Shown here in pieces: positions 33,498-45,068 of a stretch of 64,000 bases of DNA. The stretch is from Gracilibacillus orientalis (GTDB lineage Bacteria; Bacillota; Bacilli; Bacillales; Amphibacillaceae): NCBI RefSeq assembly GCF_900114645.1, contig NZ_FOTR01000008.1:1-64000 (forward strand). The letters run 5' to 3'. The translations under genes and the position numbers were made by a program. The notes beneath the pieces are model-generated. The model ran no database searches. It saw nothing but the letters and a program-made list of their open reading frames with translations, and was not told where the DNA came from. Every line of letters starts with the position of its first letter. Positions within the stretch are counted from its first letter, which is position 1.

Positions 33498-34654
33498 TTA
33501 TCGGTATATGTGTACAGTTCCTTCTTCTTCTCCTGCGTCTCTTATAATTAAAGCCTCTTGTTTTTCACCAGATGTGATATTGACCTCTAACTGATAGGTA
33601 TTAGGAAAGCCTGATAAAACGAGTCCATAGACATATTGTGTAAAACCGATTAATTCTGCCTTCCCATAAAAAGATACCGGGATCTCCACTGTTAATTCAC
33701 GTAACTCACCATTTTGGAAAAAGCCTTTACCTATCACACTTACATAGTTCGGGAAATAGGAGCCAATATCTGCTTCAAAATCGACTAATGTTGCCCCTAT
33801 ATCTGGATACGTACTTTTTCCATAATCGGATGGAAACATCACGTTTTCTTCATTTACTTCCTTCCAGTCCCCCACAGATGAACTATCTCCAGCAACATTC
33901 GTTTTTGCAACAAAATTTCCTGGTACTAGAGAGTTTTGCTCTTCTTCTCGAAAGATAGCTAACATAATAGGGACATTTTCCAGTCCTTCCATTTCACGAA
34001 TACGTTGAACAATTTTCTCAGCTATATCATTAGCCTCACTCATCATGTCTTTCTTTGAAATCTCTTCTTCATAATATGGGGAGTATGTACCGTCTTCTAG
34101 CTGTGTTCGAAAACGGTATACAGATTTCATCGCAATTCCGATCGAAATTCCTGCCAGCTCCACAGAATCATCATCTGTTTTTCTTAGATAATCTTGTTCT
34201 AAAATGTGTGACAAGTATTTCGGGTTGTCTTTTTCTCCTTCTTTACCTTCTTTCTCAAGCTCCGGATTAAGTCCCGATGGCTGATCTTCCTCATCATAGC
34301 GTGACAGCCAGTTATATAAAATATCATCAGTTAAATACTGACCTTCCTGGAAATAGTATGTGTCCGGATCATATACCTCCATAGAGTGACGGCGTAATCC
34401 TTCCTCTAATTCATCAATATCGAGGCGATTGGCTACTTGATTGGTAATCACTCCTCTTGCTTGGCTTAAATTAGAATCAATTAATACTCGATAATTCTCT
34501 TCATCCAAATTATATTTCGGAATGATCGCTGTGTCTTGTAATGAATCATCTATATTTTCATCGATTATAGCTTCCTCTTGTTCTTCACCAAAATCCGGGG
34601 CACACCCTGCTAATACTAAAACGACAATGAAGAGGCTAGCTACAGTCTTCTTCA

Positions 34655-34655
<1 letters not shown>
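33498..34655 (-). CDS. camS: CamS family sex pheromone-like lipoprotein
   Basis: The 385-residue lipoprotein has a signal peptide with lipobox VLAGC. The mature part matches the CamS/YerH family (YRVLIDSNLSQARGVITNQVANRLDIDELEEGL, ending with NITSGEKQEALIIRDAG). In enterococci and staphylococci, the processed signal peptide of such proteins yields a conjugation-inducing peptide; whether that happens here is unknown. Its ATG overlaps the ligA stop by one base, with GGAGG inside the last ligA codons. The ligA-camS pair is conserved in Bacillaceae (yerH in B. subtilis). Confidence 0.92.
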
Positions 34656-36685
<2,030 letters not shown>

Positions 36686-38935
36686 TTACACCTTCGTAAT
36701 TGGGGCGAATTTAGCGAGCAGTCGTTTAATTCCTGTTGGTGCTGGGAAGGCAATGTCTAATTCCATCGCATCGCCGGAACCATCAACTTTTACAACTGTT
36801 CCTTGCCCCCATTTTTTATGCGTAGCTTTGTCGCCTACATTCCAGGCTTCTTTTTCTCCACCAGTTGTTTCATTAACATAACGAATCGGTTTACGCTTCG
36901 GTTTTTCCATTTGTTGTTTTTCAAACGGTAAGTCCTGATTTTGAATAGCCATTCGCCCAGACTGTGAGCCAAACATCGATTCCTGTAATTCTTCTTTCCC
37001 CTCTACTAAGTCGGCTGGAAGTTCATCAATAAAGCGACTTATAGGGTTCATATTCGTTCGTCCAAATAATGTCCGCATCTTCGCATGGGAGACGTGCAAC
37101 AGTTCTTCTGCTCTGGTAATCCCTACATAAGCGAGGCGTCGTTCCTCCTGCATTTGTTCCTCATCCATCATCGAACGGCTATGTGGAAAGACACTTTCTT
37201 CCATTCCAATTAGAAATACAACTGGAAACTCTAGCCCTTTTGCCGCATGTAATGTCATCATCGTTACACTGTCATCTGCAGTTGGATCATCGTCCATGCG
37301 GTCTATATCTGAAACCAGTGCTAAATCAGTCAAGAAATTGACTAACGTTTTATCCTCATTTGTTTCCTCAAAATGTTTCGTAACGGTTTTGAATTCTTCA
37401 ATGTTTTCCAGACGTGTTTGTGCTTCAATGCTGCGTTCATTATGAAGCATTTCTTCGTAGCCTGTTTTATCAATGACTTCTTTGACCATGTCAGTTGCGG
37501 ATAGAAATTCTTGTTGCTGTGTCCAATTTTTAATCATCTGGCCAAACTCCATTAATGATTTTGCTGCTTTAGCACTGACACCGACAAAATCTACTTCTTG
37601 CACTGTCGTGTATAATGAAATATCATGTGCCGCAGCATAAGCCTGGAGCTTGTCCAGCGATGTTTTTCCGATACCTCGTTTTGGTATATTAACGACACGG
37701 ACAAAGCTAATATCATCATCAGGATTGACAATTAAACGTAAATAAGCAAGCAAATCTTTAATTTCCTTACGATCATAGAACTTAGTGCCCCCGACCATTT
37801 GGTACGGAATATTTGCTTTCATAAAGGTTTCCTCTATCGCACGTGACTGAGCATTCGTACGGTAAAGAATCGCAATATCTTTATGCGTATGTTTAGTTTC
37901 CTGGATTAATTCTTCAATCCGATCCGCAACAAATAATCCTTCTTCTCGTTCTGTTGACGCTTGAAAATAACGAATTTTATTTCCATCCTGATTTTCAGTC
38001 CATAGATTTTTCGGTTTTCTACCCATATTGTTTTCGATTACCTGATTGGCAGCTTGGAGAATTGACTTTGTAGAACGGTAATTTTGTTCCAGTATGACGA
38101 CACGAGCAGACGGATAATCTTTTTCAAAAGAAAGAATATTGGAAATGTCAGCACCACGCCATGCATAGATCGATTGATCAGAGTCGCCGACAACACAGAG
38201 ATTTTGAAAACGTGCTGCCAGTTGTTTCACTAATGAATACTGCGCATGGTTGGTATCTTGGTACTCGTCAACATGAATATATTGAAAACGACGCTGAAAG
38301 TACTCTAATACTTCCGGGACTCGTTTAAATAAGTGTATCGTCTGCATAATTAAATCATCAAAATCCAGTGCTTGATTTTTACGCAATCGCCGCTGGTATT
38401 CGCTATACACTTCCGAAACTTGACGATCAAAGAAATTGTTCACTGATTCTGCAAACTTTTCAGGTGTAATAAGTTCGTTTTTCGCACCGCTAATCACACC
38501 GAGTATCGCTCTCGGCTCAAACTTCTTAGCATCGATATTTTTATCCTTAACGATATTTTTGATTACGGTGAGCTGATCACTACTATCTAATATGGAAAAG
38601 TTTCGACTGTATCCAATTCTGTCAATATCTCGTCTCAGGATACGTACACACATCGAGTGGAAGGTGGACACCCACATATGGGCTCCATATGGTCCTACAA
38701 GGCCGGATATTCTTTCTTTCATTTCACGTGCCGCTTTATTTGTAAAGGTGATCGCTAAAATATTTCGGGGTGAAACTTCCTTTTCATCTAACAAATAAGC
38801 AATACGGTGGGTCAATACGCGGGTTTTTCCACTTCCTGCCCCTGCCATGATTAGTAAGGCTCCTTCTGTATGCTGTACAGCTTCGCGCTGTTCTTTATTT
38901 AATCCTTTTAACAAGTCTTGCATCATCCGACTCAT
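36686..38935 (-). CDS. pcrA: ATP-dependent DNA helicase PcrA
   Basis: This 749-residue UvrD/Rep superfamily 1 helicase moves 3' to 5' and acts in repair, plasmid replication and removal of RecA. Motif I (Walker A) is [11 protein letters not shown] (31-41). Motif Ia is [14 protein letters not shown], motif II is VDEYQDTN, and later motifs include [30 protein letters not shown] and VGITRAEE. The C-terminal tail has the PcrA-type segment [18 protein letters not shown], which contacts RNA polymerase in B. subtilis. It lies 14 bp after pcrB and 18 bp before ligA. Confidence 0.97.
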   Translation of the reverse strand: MSRMMQDLLKGLNKEQREAVQHTEGALLIMAGAGSGKTRVLTHRIAYLLDEKEVSPRNILAITFTNKAAREMKERISGLVGPYGAHMWVSTFHSMCVRILRRDIDRIGYSRNFSILDSSDQLTVIKNIVKDKNIDAKKFEPRAILGVISGAKNELITPEKFAESVNNFFDRQVSEVYSEYQRRLRKNQALDFDDLIMQTIHLFKRVPEVLEYFQRRFQYIHVDEYQDTNHAQYSLVKQLAARFQNLCVVGDSDQSIYAWRGADISNILSFEKDYPSARVVILEQNYRSTKSILQAANQVIENNMGRKPKNLWTENQDGNKIRYFQASTEREEGLFVADRIEELIQETKHTHKDIAILYRTNAQSRAIEETFMKANIPYQMVGGTKFYDRKEIKDLLAYLRLIVNPDDDISFVRVVNIPKRGIGKTSLDKLQAYAAAHDISLYTTVQEVDFVGVSAKAAKSLMEFGQMIKNWTQQQEFLSATDMVKEVIDKTGYEEMLHNERSIEAQTRLENIEEFKTVTKHFEETNEDKTLVNFLTDLALVSDIDRMDDDPTADDSVTMMTLHAAKGLEFPVVFLIGMEESVFPHSRSMMDEEQMQEERRLAYVGITRAEELLHVSHAKMRTLFGRTNMNPISRFIDELPADLVEGKEELQESMFGSQSGRMAIQNQDLPFEKQQMEKPKRKPIRYVNETTGGEKEAWNVGDKATHKKWGQGTVVKVDGSGDAMELDIAFPAPTGIKRLLAKFAPITKV

Positions 38936-38949
38936 TGTTACACCGTCCT

Positions 38950-39630
38950 TTATTTTGTTGCTTTCACCGTTTTTAACGCTTCTTTCGGGTTATCATATAG
39001 TGCGTTGCCGACCACTATGATATCGGCATATGCACTTATCTCAGCGGCTTGTTCCTTTGTTGCAATACCACCGCCGTAAATTAATTTCGTATGGTTGAGT
39101 TCCTGACTGATTGTTTTTACTAGTGTCGGATCACCGTATGTACCACTGTATTCCAAGTAAAAGAAAGGTAAGCGGAATAAATGCTCTGCCATTCTTGCAT
39201 AGGCAATCGTTTCTTCGTTGGAAGGCAGGTTGCAATTAGCATGCTGATAGACTTTTGACTTATCATTCATAATACAATATCCTTCAGCAAACATCTCGTC
39301 CCAATTAACAATGTCGCCATATTCAAGTACCGCTTGATGTTGTATATCCATCATCCATTTTTTATCTTGACTGTTTAACACCAATGGCACAAAGTAATAA
39401 TCATAACCTGGTGTAACAGATTCGATATTGGATATCTCTAAAATAACAGGTACCGTATGACGGCGGATGCCGCTTAATAATTGCAATACACCATCTAATG
39501 TTACATCATCTGTACCGCCGACCATAATGGCATCTGTGCCTGATTCACATATTTTATCTATCATTTCTTCAGAGATCTCTTTGGCTGGATCTAACTTGAA
39601 GATATGTTTCCATTCGTCGATATTATACAC
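38950..39630 (-). CDS. pcrB: Heptaprenylglyceryl phosphate synthase
   Basis: This 226-residue TIM-barrel enzyme joins heptaprenyl diphosphate to glycerol-1-phosphate, making an archaeal-type ether lipid precursor. Segments include [10 protein letters not shown] at the N-terminus, [29 protein letters not shown] and [11 protein letters not shown] with VVGNALY for phosphate binding. GTG at 39630 was chosen because GGAGG lies eight bases upstream and the protein then begins like B. subtilis PcrB. An ATG 12 codons upstream would start seven bases after the -10 box and is unlikely. It is the first gene of pcrB-pcrA-ligA-camS. Confidence 0.93.
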   Translation of the reverse strand: MYNIDEWKHIFKLDPAKEISEEMIDKICESGTDAIMVGGTDDVTLDGVLQLLSGIRRHTVPVILEISNIESVTPGYDYYFVPLVLNSQDKKWMMDIQHQAVLEYGDIVNWDEMFAEGYCIMNDKSKVYQHANCNLPSNEETIAYARMAEHLFRLPFFYLEYSGTYGDPTLVKTISQELNHTKLIYGGGIATKEQAAEISAYADIIVVGNALYDNPKEALKTVKATK

Positions 39631-39672
39631 AATCTGATCCTCCAATAATGAAGATTCTATATCCATTATTTC

Positions 39673-39678
39673 ATTATA
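39673..39678 (-). promoter_or_regulatory. -10 box of the pcrB operon
   Basis: A perfect TATAAT on the minus strand within TGCTATAAT (TG-extended by one base) lies 42 bases upstream of the GTG start. The -35 region is weak. Confidence 0.6.
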
Positions 39679-40138
39679 GCAAAAATATACACCTTTTTAG
39701 AATGATATTGGAAAAGAATTTAAGAAAACGTCACAATCGTTTGTAAGGGGATTTTGTAATCGTGGACAAAAGGAAGATGAGAGGGAGCAGGAGAAGAGTC
39801 TTACGGACAAAATTATATCACTATACCTTACTTAACCTACTAAAATTAAATTCACACGTTCCCTTAATAAAAGAAACGTGTGTAGATATTCCTATGCAAG
39901 CTGTTTTTTCTCGTCTTTCACAATCATTCCCTCCTGTAATAAAATATAACGCTTTATGCTTACTTCTATATTACTATATCATCCAGTAATTAATAAAAAC
40001 TCAGTTGAAAACCAGTCACCGATAGACAACTGGTGATTCATTTAATTCGCTCCATTGTGAATAAACAATGAATTTTACGTTCAAAATGGTAGAATGAAAA
40101 GAATTATTTCAACGAATTTATGAACTATAATTATATCA
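39679..40138. other. Intergenic stretch with a tiny open frame and hairpins
   Basis: No gene of normal size is supported. On the minus strand ACAGGAGGGAATGATTGTG gives a strong ribosome binding site before an 11-codon frame (39927 down to 39892; nine codons if GTG is used). A hairpin CACACGTT/AACGTGTG (39853-39860, 39875-39882) follows without a T-run. A second hairpin, ACCAGT/ACTGGT, lies near 40012-40036. The plus-strand frame across this area lacks a ribosome binding site and looks random. Confidence 0.4.
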
Positions 40139-40168
40139 TTACACATATAAGGTTATTTATTTTATAAT
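40139..40168 (+). promoter_or_regulatory. Promoter of ahpC-ahpF
   Basis: TTACAC (40139-40144) and TATAAT (40163-40168) are separated by 18 bp. The leader to ahpC is about 80 bases and AT-rich. A half PerR-like box TTATAATAAT overlaps the -10, but the second half does not match. Confidence 0.6.
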
Positions 40169-40255
40169 AATGTTTGGTGTGTAATGAATACTTTTTATTC
40201 AAAGAATAAGTATTCAAAAAAATAAAAAAGCACATACATAAGGAGGACAATCATT

Positions 40256-40819
40256 ATGTCATTAATTGGAAAAGAGGTACTACCATTTCAAGCATCTGCA
40301 TTTCGTCAAGGTGATTTTGTAGATCTAACAGAAGAAAATTTCAAAGGAACCTGGAGCATTGTTTGTTTCTATCCCGCAGATTTCACATTCGTGTGTCCTA
40401 CTGAATTGGAAGATTTACAGAATCAATATGCAGAATTACAAAAGTTAGGTGTAGAAGTATACTCTGTTTCTACAGACACTCACTTTACCCATAAGGCATG
40501 GCACGAAAGCTCTGATGCCATCGGTACTATCGAATATACAATGATTGGAGACCCTTCACACATCATCTCTCAAAACTTTGATGTACTACGTGAAGATGCA
40601 GGTCTAGCTGATCGCGGAACTTTCATTATTGACCCTGATGGTGTTATCCAAGCAGCAGAAATTAACGCAGAAGGTATTGGCCGTGACGCTAGTACACTAG
40701 TTAATAAAATTAAAGCTGCACAATATGTACGAAGCAATCCTGGTGAAGTGTGCCCGGCTAAATGGGAAGAAGGCGGCGAAACACTTAAACCAAGTATTGA
40801 TCTAGTAGGGAAAATATAA
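40256..40819 (+). CDS. ahpC: Alkyl hydroperoxide reductase subunit C (peroxiredoxin)
   Basis: The 187-residue typical 2-Cys peroxiredoxin reduces hydrogen peroxide and organic peroxides. The peroxidatic cysteine is C47 in FVCPTE and the resolving cysteine is C166 in EVCPAKW; the T and R of the active site are in place. Length matches AhpC exactly. AAGGAGG precedes the ATG at good spacing. It is followed after 15 bp by ahpF, its reductase. Confidence 0.97.
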   Translation: MSLIGKEVLPFQASAFRQGDFVDLTEENFKGTWSIVCFYPADFTFVCPTELEDLQNQYAELQKLGVEVYSVSTDTHFTHKAWHESSDAIGTIEYTMIGDPSHIISQNFDVLREDAGLADRGTFIIDPDGVIQAAEINAEGIGRDASTLVNKIKAAQYVRSNPGEVCPAKWEEGGETLKPSIDLVGKI

Positions 40820-40834
40820 GAAAAGAGGGTCAGA

Positions 40835-42361
40835 ATGCTTGATCAAGAAATAAAATCACAGCTTAATGAATATTTGAAACTGTTAGAAAATGATATTGTC
40901 ATTAAGACAAGCATTGGTTCTGAAGATGTTTCAAAAGAAGTAGACGAATTAGTAAAAGAAATTGCAAACATGTCTAATAAAATCACAGTGGAGAAAGGCT
41001 CATTTGATCGCACTCCAAGTTTTAGTATAAATCGTGCCGGTGAGGACACTGGTATAATTTTTGCTGGTGTTCCACTTGGTCATGAGTTCACTTCACTCGT
41101 GTTAGCACTCTTACAAGTGAGTGGACGTCCACCAAAAGTTGATGATTCTGTTATAGAACAAATCAAAAAACTAGAAGGTCCACTACACTTTGAAACATAT
41201 GTAAGCTTATCGTGCCAAAAATGTCCTGATGTCGTTCAAGCACTTAACATTATGAGTGTTGCTCATCCTGCCATCACCCATACGATGGTAGATGGATCTG
41301 CTTTTAAAGAAGAAGTAGATAGTAAAGATATTATGGCTGTTCCGTCTGTTTACTTGAATGGAGAACAATTTGTGGATGGTCGACAAACAATTGAAAGCAT
41401 TCTGGAAGCATTAGGAAGCAGTGCTGACACTTCTGAGCTAAATGATAAAGATCCTTATGATGTATTAGTAGTTGGTGGAGGTCCTGCTGGTTCTAGTGCT
41501 GCCATTTATGCTGCTCGTAAAGGTATTCGCACTGGTATCGTAGCAGAACGCTTTGGTGGACAAGTTCAAGATACACTTGGTATTGAAAACTTCATCACTA
41601 CCACTTATACAGAAGGTCCTAAACTAGTTGCTAACTTGGAAGAGCATGTTCGTGATTATAAGGTTGATATCATGAACTCGATGCGTGCGAAGTCTTTACA
41701 GAAAAAAGACCTTTTTGAGCTTGAATTGGAAAACGGTGCAACACTTAAAAGTAAAACCATTGTCCTTTCAACTGGTGCACGTTGGCGTAATACCGGCGTT
41801 CCTGGTGAAGCAGAATTCAAAAACAAAGGGGTTGCCTACTGCCCACACTGTGACGGCCCAATCTTTGAAGGAAAAGATGTAGCCGTAATCGGTGGTGGAA
41901 ACTCTGGTGTCGAAGCAGCAATTGACCTCGCAGGTATTGTTAAACACGTTACATTAATTGAATTCGCTCCAGAACTGAAAGCAGATAATGTTTTACAGGA
42001 TCGCCTATATAGCTTATCCAATGTAACAGTACTTGCAAACGCAAGGACTTCTGAAATTTATGGTTCAGATAAAGTTGAAGGACTCAAATATGTAGACCGT
42101 GAAACAGAAGAAGAGAAAAGTATTGAGCTTGCTGGTGTCTTCATTCAAATTGGTCTCGTACCAAATACTGAATGGTTACAAGACACGGTTGAATTAAATA
42201 AATTTGGCGAAATCGTTGTCGATGACCATGGTACAACAAGTATCCCTGGTGTGTTTGCTGCAGGTGACTGTACGAACAGTGCTTATAAGCAAATCATCAT
42301 TTCCATGGGATCTGGTGCCACTGCATCACTAGGCGCATTCGATCATATCATTCGAAATTAA
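40835..42361 (+). CDS. ahpF: Alkyl hydroperoxide reductase subunit F
   Basis: This 508-residue flavoprotein passes electrons from NADH to AhpC. The N-terminal double thioredoxin fold has the CxxC pair C127/C130 (SCQKCPD). The FAD site is [12 protein letters not shown] (about 212-223), the catalytic CPHC is C336/C339 and the NADH site is [12 protein letters not shown]. The C-terminal [15 protein letters not shown] completes the FAD domain. Order and length are standard. The pair is an insertion relative to the B. subtilis order of this region. Confidence 0.97.
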   Translation: MLDQEIKSQLNEYLKLLENDIVIKTSIGSEDVSKEVDELVKEIANMSNKITVEKGSFDRTPSFSINRAGEDTGIIFAGVPLGHEFTSLVLALLQVSGRPPKVDDSVIEQIKKLEGPLHFETYVSLSCQKCPDVVQALNIMSVAHPAITHTMVDGSAFKEEVDSKDIMAVPSVYLNGEQFVDGRQTIESILEALGSSADTSELNDKDPYDVLVVGGGPAGSSAAIYAARKGIRTGIVAERFGGQVQDTLGIENFITTTYTEGPKLVANLEEHVRDYKVDIMNSMRAKSLQKKDLFELELENGATLKSKTIVLSTGARWRNTGVPGEAEFKNKGVAYCPHCDGPIFEGKDVAVIGGGNSGVEAAIDLAGIVKHVTLIEFAPELKADNVLQDRLYSLSNVTVLANARTSEIYGSDKVEGLKYVDRETEEEKSIELAGVFIQIGLVPNTEWLQDTVELNKFGEIVVDDHGTTSIPGVFAAGDCTNSAYKQIIISMGSGATASLGAFDHIIRN

Positions 42362-42364
42362 TTT

Positions 42365-42405
42365 GAAAGAGGTTGTCACCTTTTGTTAGAGTGACAACCT
42401 CTTTC
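42365..42405. terminator. Hairpin between the convergent ahpF and oxidoreductase genes
   Basis: A perfect 15-bp stem (42365-42379 with 42391-42405) with an 11-base loop sits between two convergent genes. T-runs are weak on both sides, so it is a plausible bidirectional terminator. Confidence 0.75.
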
Positions 42406-42442
42406 TATTATTAAAATATACTTTTTTATTTTAAAAAAAGCG

Positions 42443-43429
42443 TTACTTTTTATCAGCTGGAAATACTACTCCGATTTCTTTTCTAGCCTGATCTAGGACT
42501 CGAATGGTTTCCAAGGAGTTTTCCCATGTATTCACTTTATTTTCTATTTCATTATTTTCTATTGATTCGATAAATGATTTTGCTTCATAATACATCGTGT
42601 TTTCTTCTTGCCCAGCATCTAAAATCTCTTCAGAACCATCTTTATACAAGATTTTCACATCACTCATATCAGAAAACTTTCCTATCACGATGGATCCTTT
42701 TTCCCCTTGAATTTCTGAAGGGATAGAAGAGTTAGTTATTTTAGAAAACATACAGACACCATTTAAGGAAGGGTAGTCCACTGTCACCGTTCCTTCACCG
42801 TCAACACCCGATTCCAGCAAATAGGCTGTAGCTTTTACACGATCTGGACCACCAAATAACGCCACCATCGGATAAATACAATAGACACCGATATCCATCA
42901 ATGACCCATTGGATAAATCTGGCTTAAATGCGTTTAATACAATACCTTCTTTGTATTTGTCATAGCGGGAGGAATATTGACAGAAGTTTGCAACAAAGCG
43001 ACGAACCGGTCCAATTTCATCCAATTTTTCTTGAATGAGCTTGAAATTGGGTACATGAGTCGTTTTCATTGCTTCCATAAGCGTAACATTGGTTTGTTTT
43101 GCAGTATCGATCATTGCTTGTACTTCCTGTTCATTGGAAGCAAAAGGTTTTTCCACAATAACGTGTTTACCACCTTGCATACAAGCTATCGCATATTCAC
43201 TGTGTAATGCGGTTGGCGAAGCGATATAAACAGCATCAATATTCTCACTGCTTGCCAACTCATTTAGATCTGTATATGTATGCTCCACATTATACTTACT
43301 CGCAAATTCTGTTGCCTTTTCTTCCGTTCTTGAATAAACAGCATTTAATTGAAAATTATCTAATTTACTTGCTCCATCAATAAATCGATCGGTAATCCAA
43401 TTCGTACCAATAACCCCAAAGCGAATCAT
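42443..43429 (-). CDS. Gfo/Idh/MocA family oxidoreductase
   Basis: This 328-residue protein has an N-terminal NAD(P)-binding Rossmann domain (FGVIGTNWITDRFIDGA). The EKP motif appears in GGKHVIVEKPFASN, where Lys is catalytic. The C-terminal alpha/beta substrate domain follows (SLMDIGVYCIYPMVALFGG, with the D-x-G-x-Y segment). Such enzymes oxidise or reduce sugars, inositols and related compounds; the substrate is not predictable. It appears to be a single-gene unit with no operon partner, just downstream of yerC. Confidence 0.88.
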   Translation of the reverse strand: MIRFGVIGTNWITDRFIDGASKLDNFQLNAVYSRTEEKATEFASKYNVEHTYTDLNELASSENIDAVYIASPTALHSEYAIACMQGGKHVIVEKPFASNEQEVQAMIDTAKQTNVTLMEAMKTTHVPNFKLIQEKLDEIGPVRRFVANFCQYSSRYDKYKEGIVLNAFKPDLSNGSLMDIGVYCIYPMVALFGGPDRVKATAYLLESGVDGEGTVTVDYPSLNGVCMFSKITNSSIPSEIQGEKGSIVIGKFSDMSDVKILYKDGSEEILDAGQEENTMYYEAKSFIESIENNEIENKVNTWENSLETIRVLDQARKEIGVVFPADKK

Positions 43430-43483
43430 TATATCCTACCTCCATGTTTTTGTTCATTTTCACGACGCTTTCATTCAGCATCG

Positions 43484-43515
43484 AAAAAGAGTCCCTCTCG
43501 TCACAAGAGGCACTC
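43484..43515 (-). terminator. Terminator of yerC
   Basis: A 10-bp stem with one mismatch (43489-43498 with 43506-43515) is followed on the minus strand by five T residues, directly after the yerC stop. Confidence 0.8.
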
Positions 43516-43521
43516 CTTAGT

Positions 43522-43818
43522 TTACTCTTTTTCCTTTAATCGGTCCAACACCATACTGTATCCATCGGTACCATATGCAAGGCATCTCTTCACTCGAGAG
43601 ATAGTTGTCGAGGACGCGCTAGACTCTTCCGCGATCGCTGTATATGTTCTGCCTTCATCAAGCATTTTGGCTACTTGCAGGCGTTGCGCAAGTGATTGAA
43701 TTTCGTTCATTGTTGCAATATCATCAAAAAAGCGGTAACATTCTTCCCGGTCTTCTAGCGTTAAAATAGCATCAAATAATTGATCTAATTGTTTGCCACG
43801 CAATTTATCGATTTGCAT
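43522..43818 (-). CDS. yerC: YerC/YecD family TrpR-like regulator
   Basis: The 98-residue protein belongs to the TrpR-like YerC/YecD family. It has an N-terminal helix pair (QIDKLRGKQLDQLFDAILTLEDREECYRFFDD) and a helix-turn-helix (MNEIQSLAQRLQVAKMLDEGRTYTAIAEESSASSTTISRVKRCL). It should bind DNA; the regulated genes and ligand are not established. The ATG at 43818 matches the start of known members; an ATG three codons upstream lies too close to AGGAG. It follows yerB by 18 bp, as in B. subtilis. Confidence 0.9.
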   Translation of the reverse strand: MQIDKLRGKQLDQLFDAILTLEDREECYRFFDDIATMNEIQSLAQRLQVAKMLDEGRTYTAIAEESSASSTTISRVKRCLAYGTDGYSMVLDRLKEKE

Positions 43819-43836
43819 GGTATACATCTCTCCTTT

Positions 43837-44880
43837 TTACTCCGTCGCACTTGATAGTTCCACACCATCAATACCAGGACTTGTAGGAATCACATTGATC
43901 CAAGTTTGTCCTGGAACAAACGGAACAGGCTCTCCATCTTTTGTTGGGATTATTCTACCATCTTTTCGTTCCCATTGCACGTCTTGCACTTTACCTTGCT
44001 GTAGTAATAAAGCATTTCCGCCAGATGCAAAGTCAATTTCACGTCTTCCTTCATCGTCTATTACTTGATGGGCTGTTTCGATAATGAGTACGTTATCCAA
44101 TTGAATTGGAGAATTGTCCGCATTGTCTACTGTTTGTACACCGTCACTAAATCTCAGATATTTGTCCGCCACCTCATCGTATTGGTAGCTTACACTATTA
44201 CTTCCATATCGAAAGCTTATATCAGTAGCTATTTCACCTTCTACATCTTCTTCATCTGAAAATGTCATTGGTTGATACGCTGCTTCAAGTTCGTATCCTT
44301 GTTCCTCTGCTCGTTGATAGATGCCATCAAACAAAGTATACGAGTTATGTGGTGGATTACGATCAGGTGATCTTTCAAATAACACCTTATCATTATCATA
44401 GTACATGCCATTTAAACCTTTTACTGCACCTGTTTGGATCATATTTTCAATATGATCCGCAGCACCATGATATACATAAATGGCATTATAATCGTTTGCT
44501 AGATTAAAATAGTATGGTCTTGCACTTCTGACAGGTCCGACTCGATCAGGAATATTACTGTGGAAAAGTGCCATAAATCTAGTAACATTACCTTCAGCAA
44601 GAATTTCAAACACTATATCTGCCTGAGAAAGTCCTGTTTGCGGTCTTGCTTTTGGATGATTATTGACCATTATAGCAATCATGCGATCTGTCAATTCTTC
44701 ATTAGATCCAAGGCCTGTTAAAGGATATACATGCTCTGGTTTCTCCGTTGTTTCAGGATCTGCCGGTTCCTCTTCCACAATTTCTTCTGGTTCTTCCTGC
44801 TCGTTTGTTGCTTCTTCATTATGAGAACATGCCACTAATGAACATAATACAATCATAAAAAGAACACATAATTTCTTCAT
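43837..44880 (-). CDS. yerB: DUF3048 family lipoprotein (YerB)
   Basis: The 347-residue lipoprotein has a signal peptide with lipobox LVAC (C18) and an acidic linker (EEATNEQEEPEEIVEEEPAD). The DUF3048 domains follow (PLTGLGSNEELTDRMIAIMVNNHPKARPQTGLSQADIVFEILAEG, later IPDRVGPVRSARPYYFNLA). The C-terminal domain ends PFVPGQTWINVIPTSPGI. The function of the family is unknown; it is anchored outside the membrane. The ATG at 44880 was chosen over a GTG four codons earlier because AAGGTGG has better spacing. Confidence 0.9.
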   Translation of the reverse strand: MKKLCVLFMIVLCSLVACSHNEEATNEQEEPEEIVEEEPADPETTEKPEHVYPLTGLGSNEELTDRMIAIMVNNHPKARPQTGLSQADIVFEILAEGNVTRFMALFHSNIPDRVGPVRSARPYYFNLANDYNAIYVYHGAADHIENMIQTGAVKGLNGMYYDNDKVLFERSPDRNPPHNSYTLFDGIYQRAEEQGYELEAAYQPMTFSDEEDVEGEIATDISFRYGSNSVSYQYDEVADKYLRFSDGVQTVDNADNSPIQLDNVLIIETAHQVIDDEGRREIDFASGGNALLLQQGKVQDVQWERKDGRIIPTKDGEPVPFVPGQTWINVIPTSPGIDGVELSSATE

Positions 44881-44919
44881 TAAAAAGGCCACCTTTTCTT
44901 ATCATCTAAAAATAGTAAA

Positions 44920-44957
44920 AACGCAATATCGGCATGCTAATTCACTGCATGCCGATA
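44920..44957 (-). terminator. Terminator-like hairpin after yerA
   Basis: An 11-bp perfect stem TATCGGCATGC/GCATGCCGATA (44927-44937, 44947-44957) is followed on the minus strand by TTGCGTTTTTAC. It lies between yerA and yerB and suggests separate transcription. Confidence 0.65.
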
Positions 44958-45068
44958 GATCTAATTCTATTATAGAGGATAGTTGACTAATAGCCAACCT
45001 CTTTTCTTGTATATTCATAGATGTCTAACTTCAACTAAGTGAGTTCCTAAGAGCGCTCTACATCTTCC

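Noticed and set aside
39762-39989. A 75-codon plus-strand frame upstream of ahpC
   Set aside because: No ribosome binding site, composition is random-looking and it overlaps the hairpins and the minus-strand short frame.
40162-40176. PerR box at the ahpC promoter
   Set aside because: Only the left half (TTATAATAAT) fits the TTATAATNATTATAA consensus; the right half does not, so the match is too weak to call.
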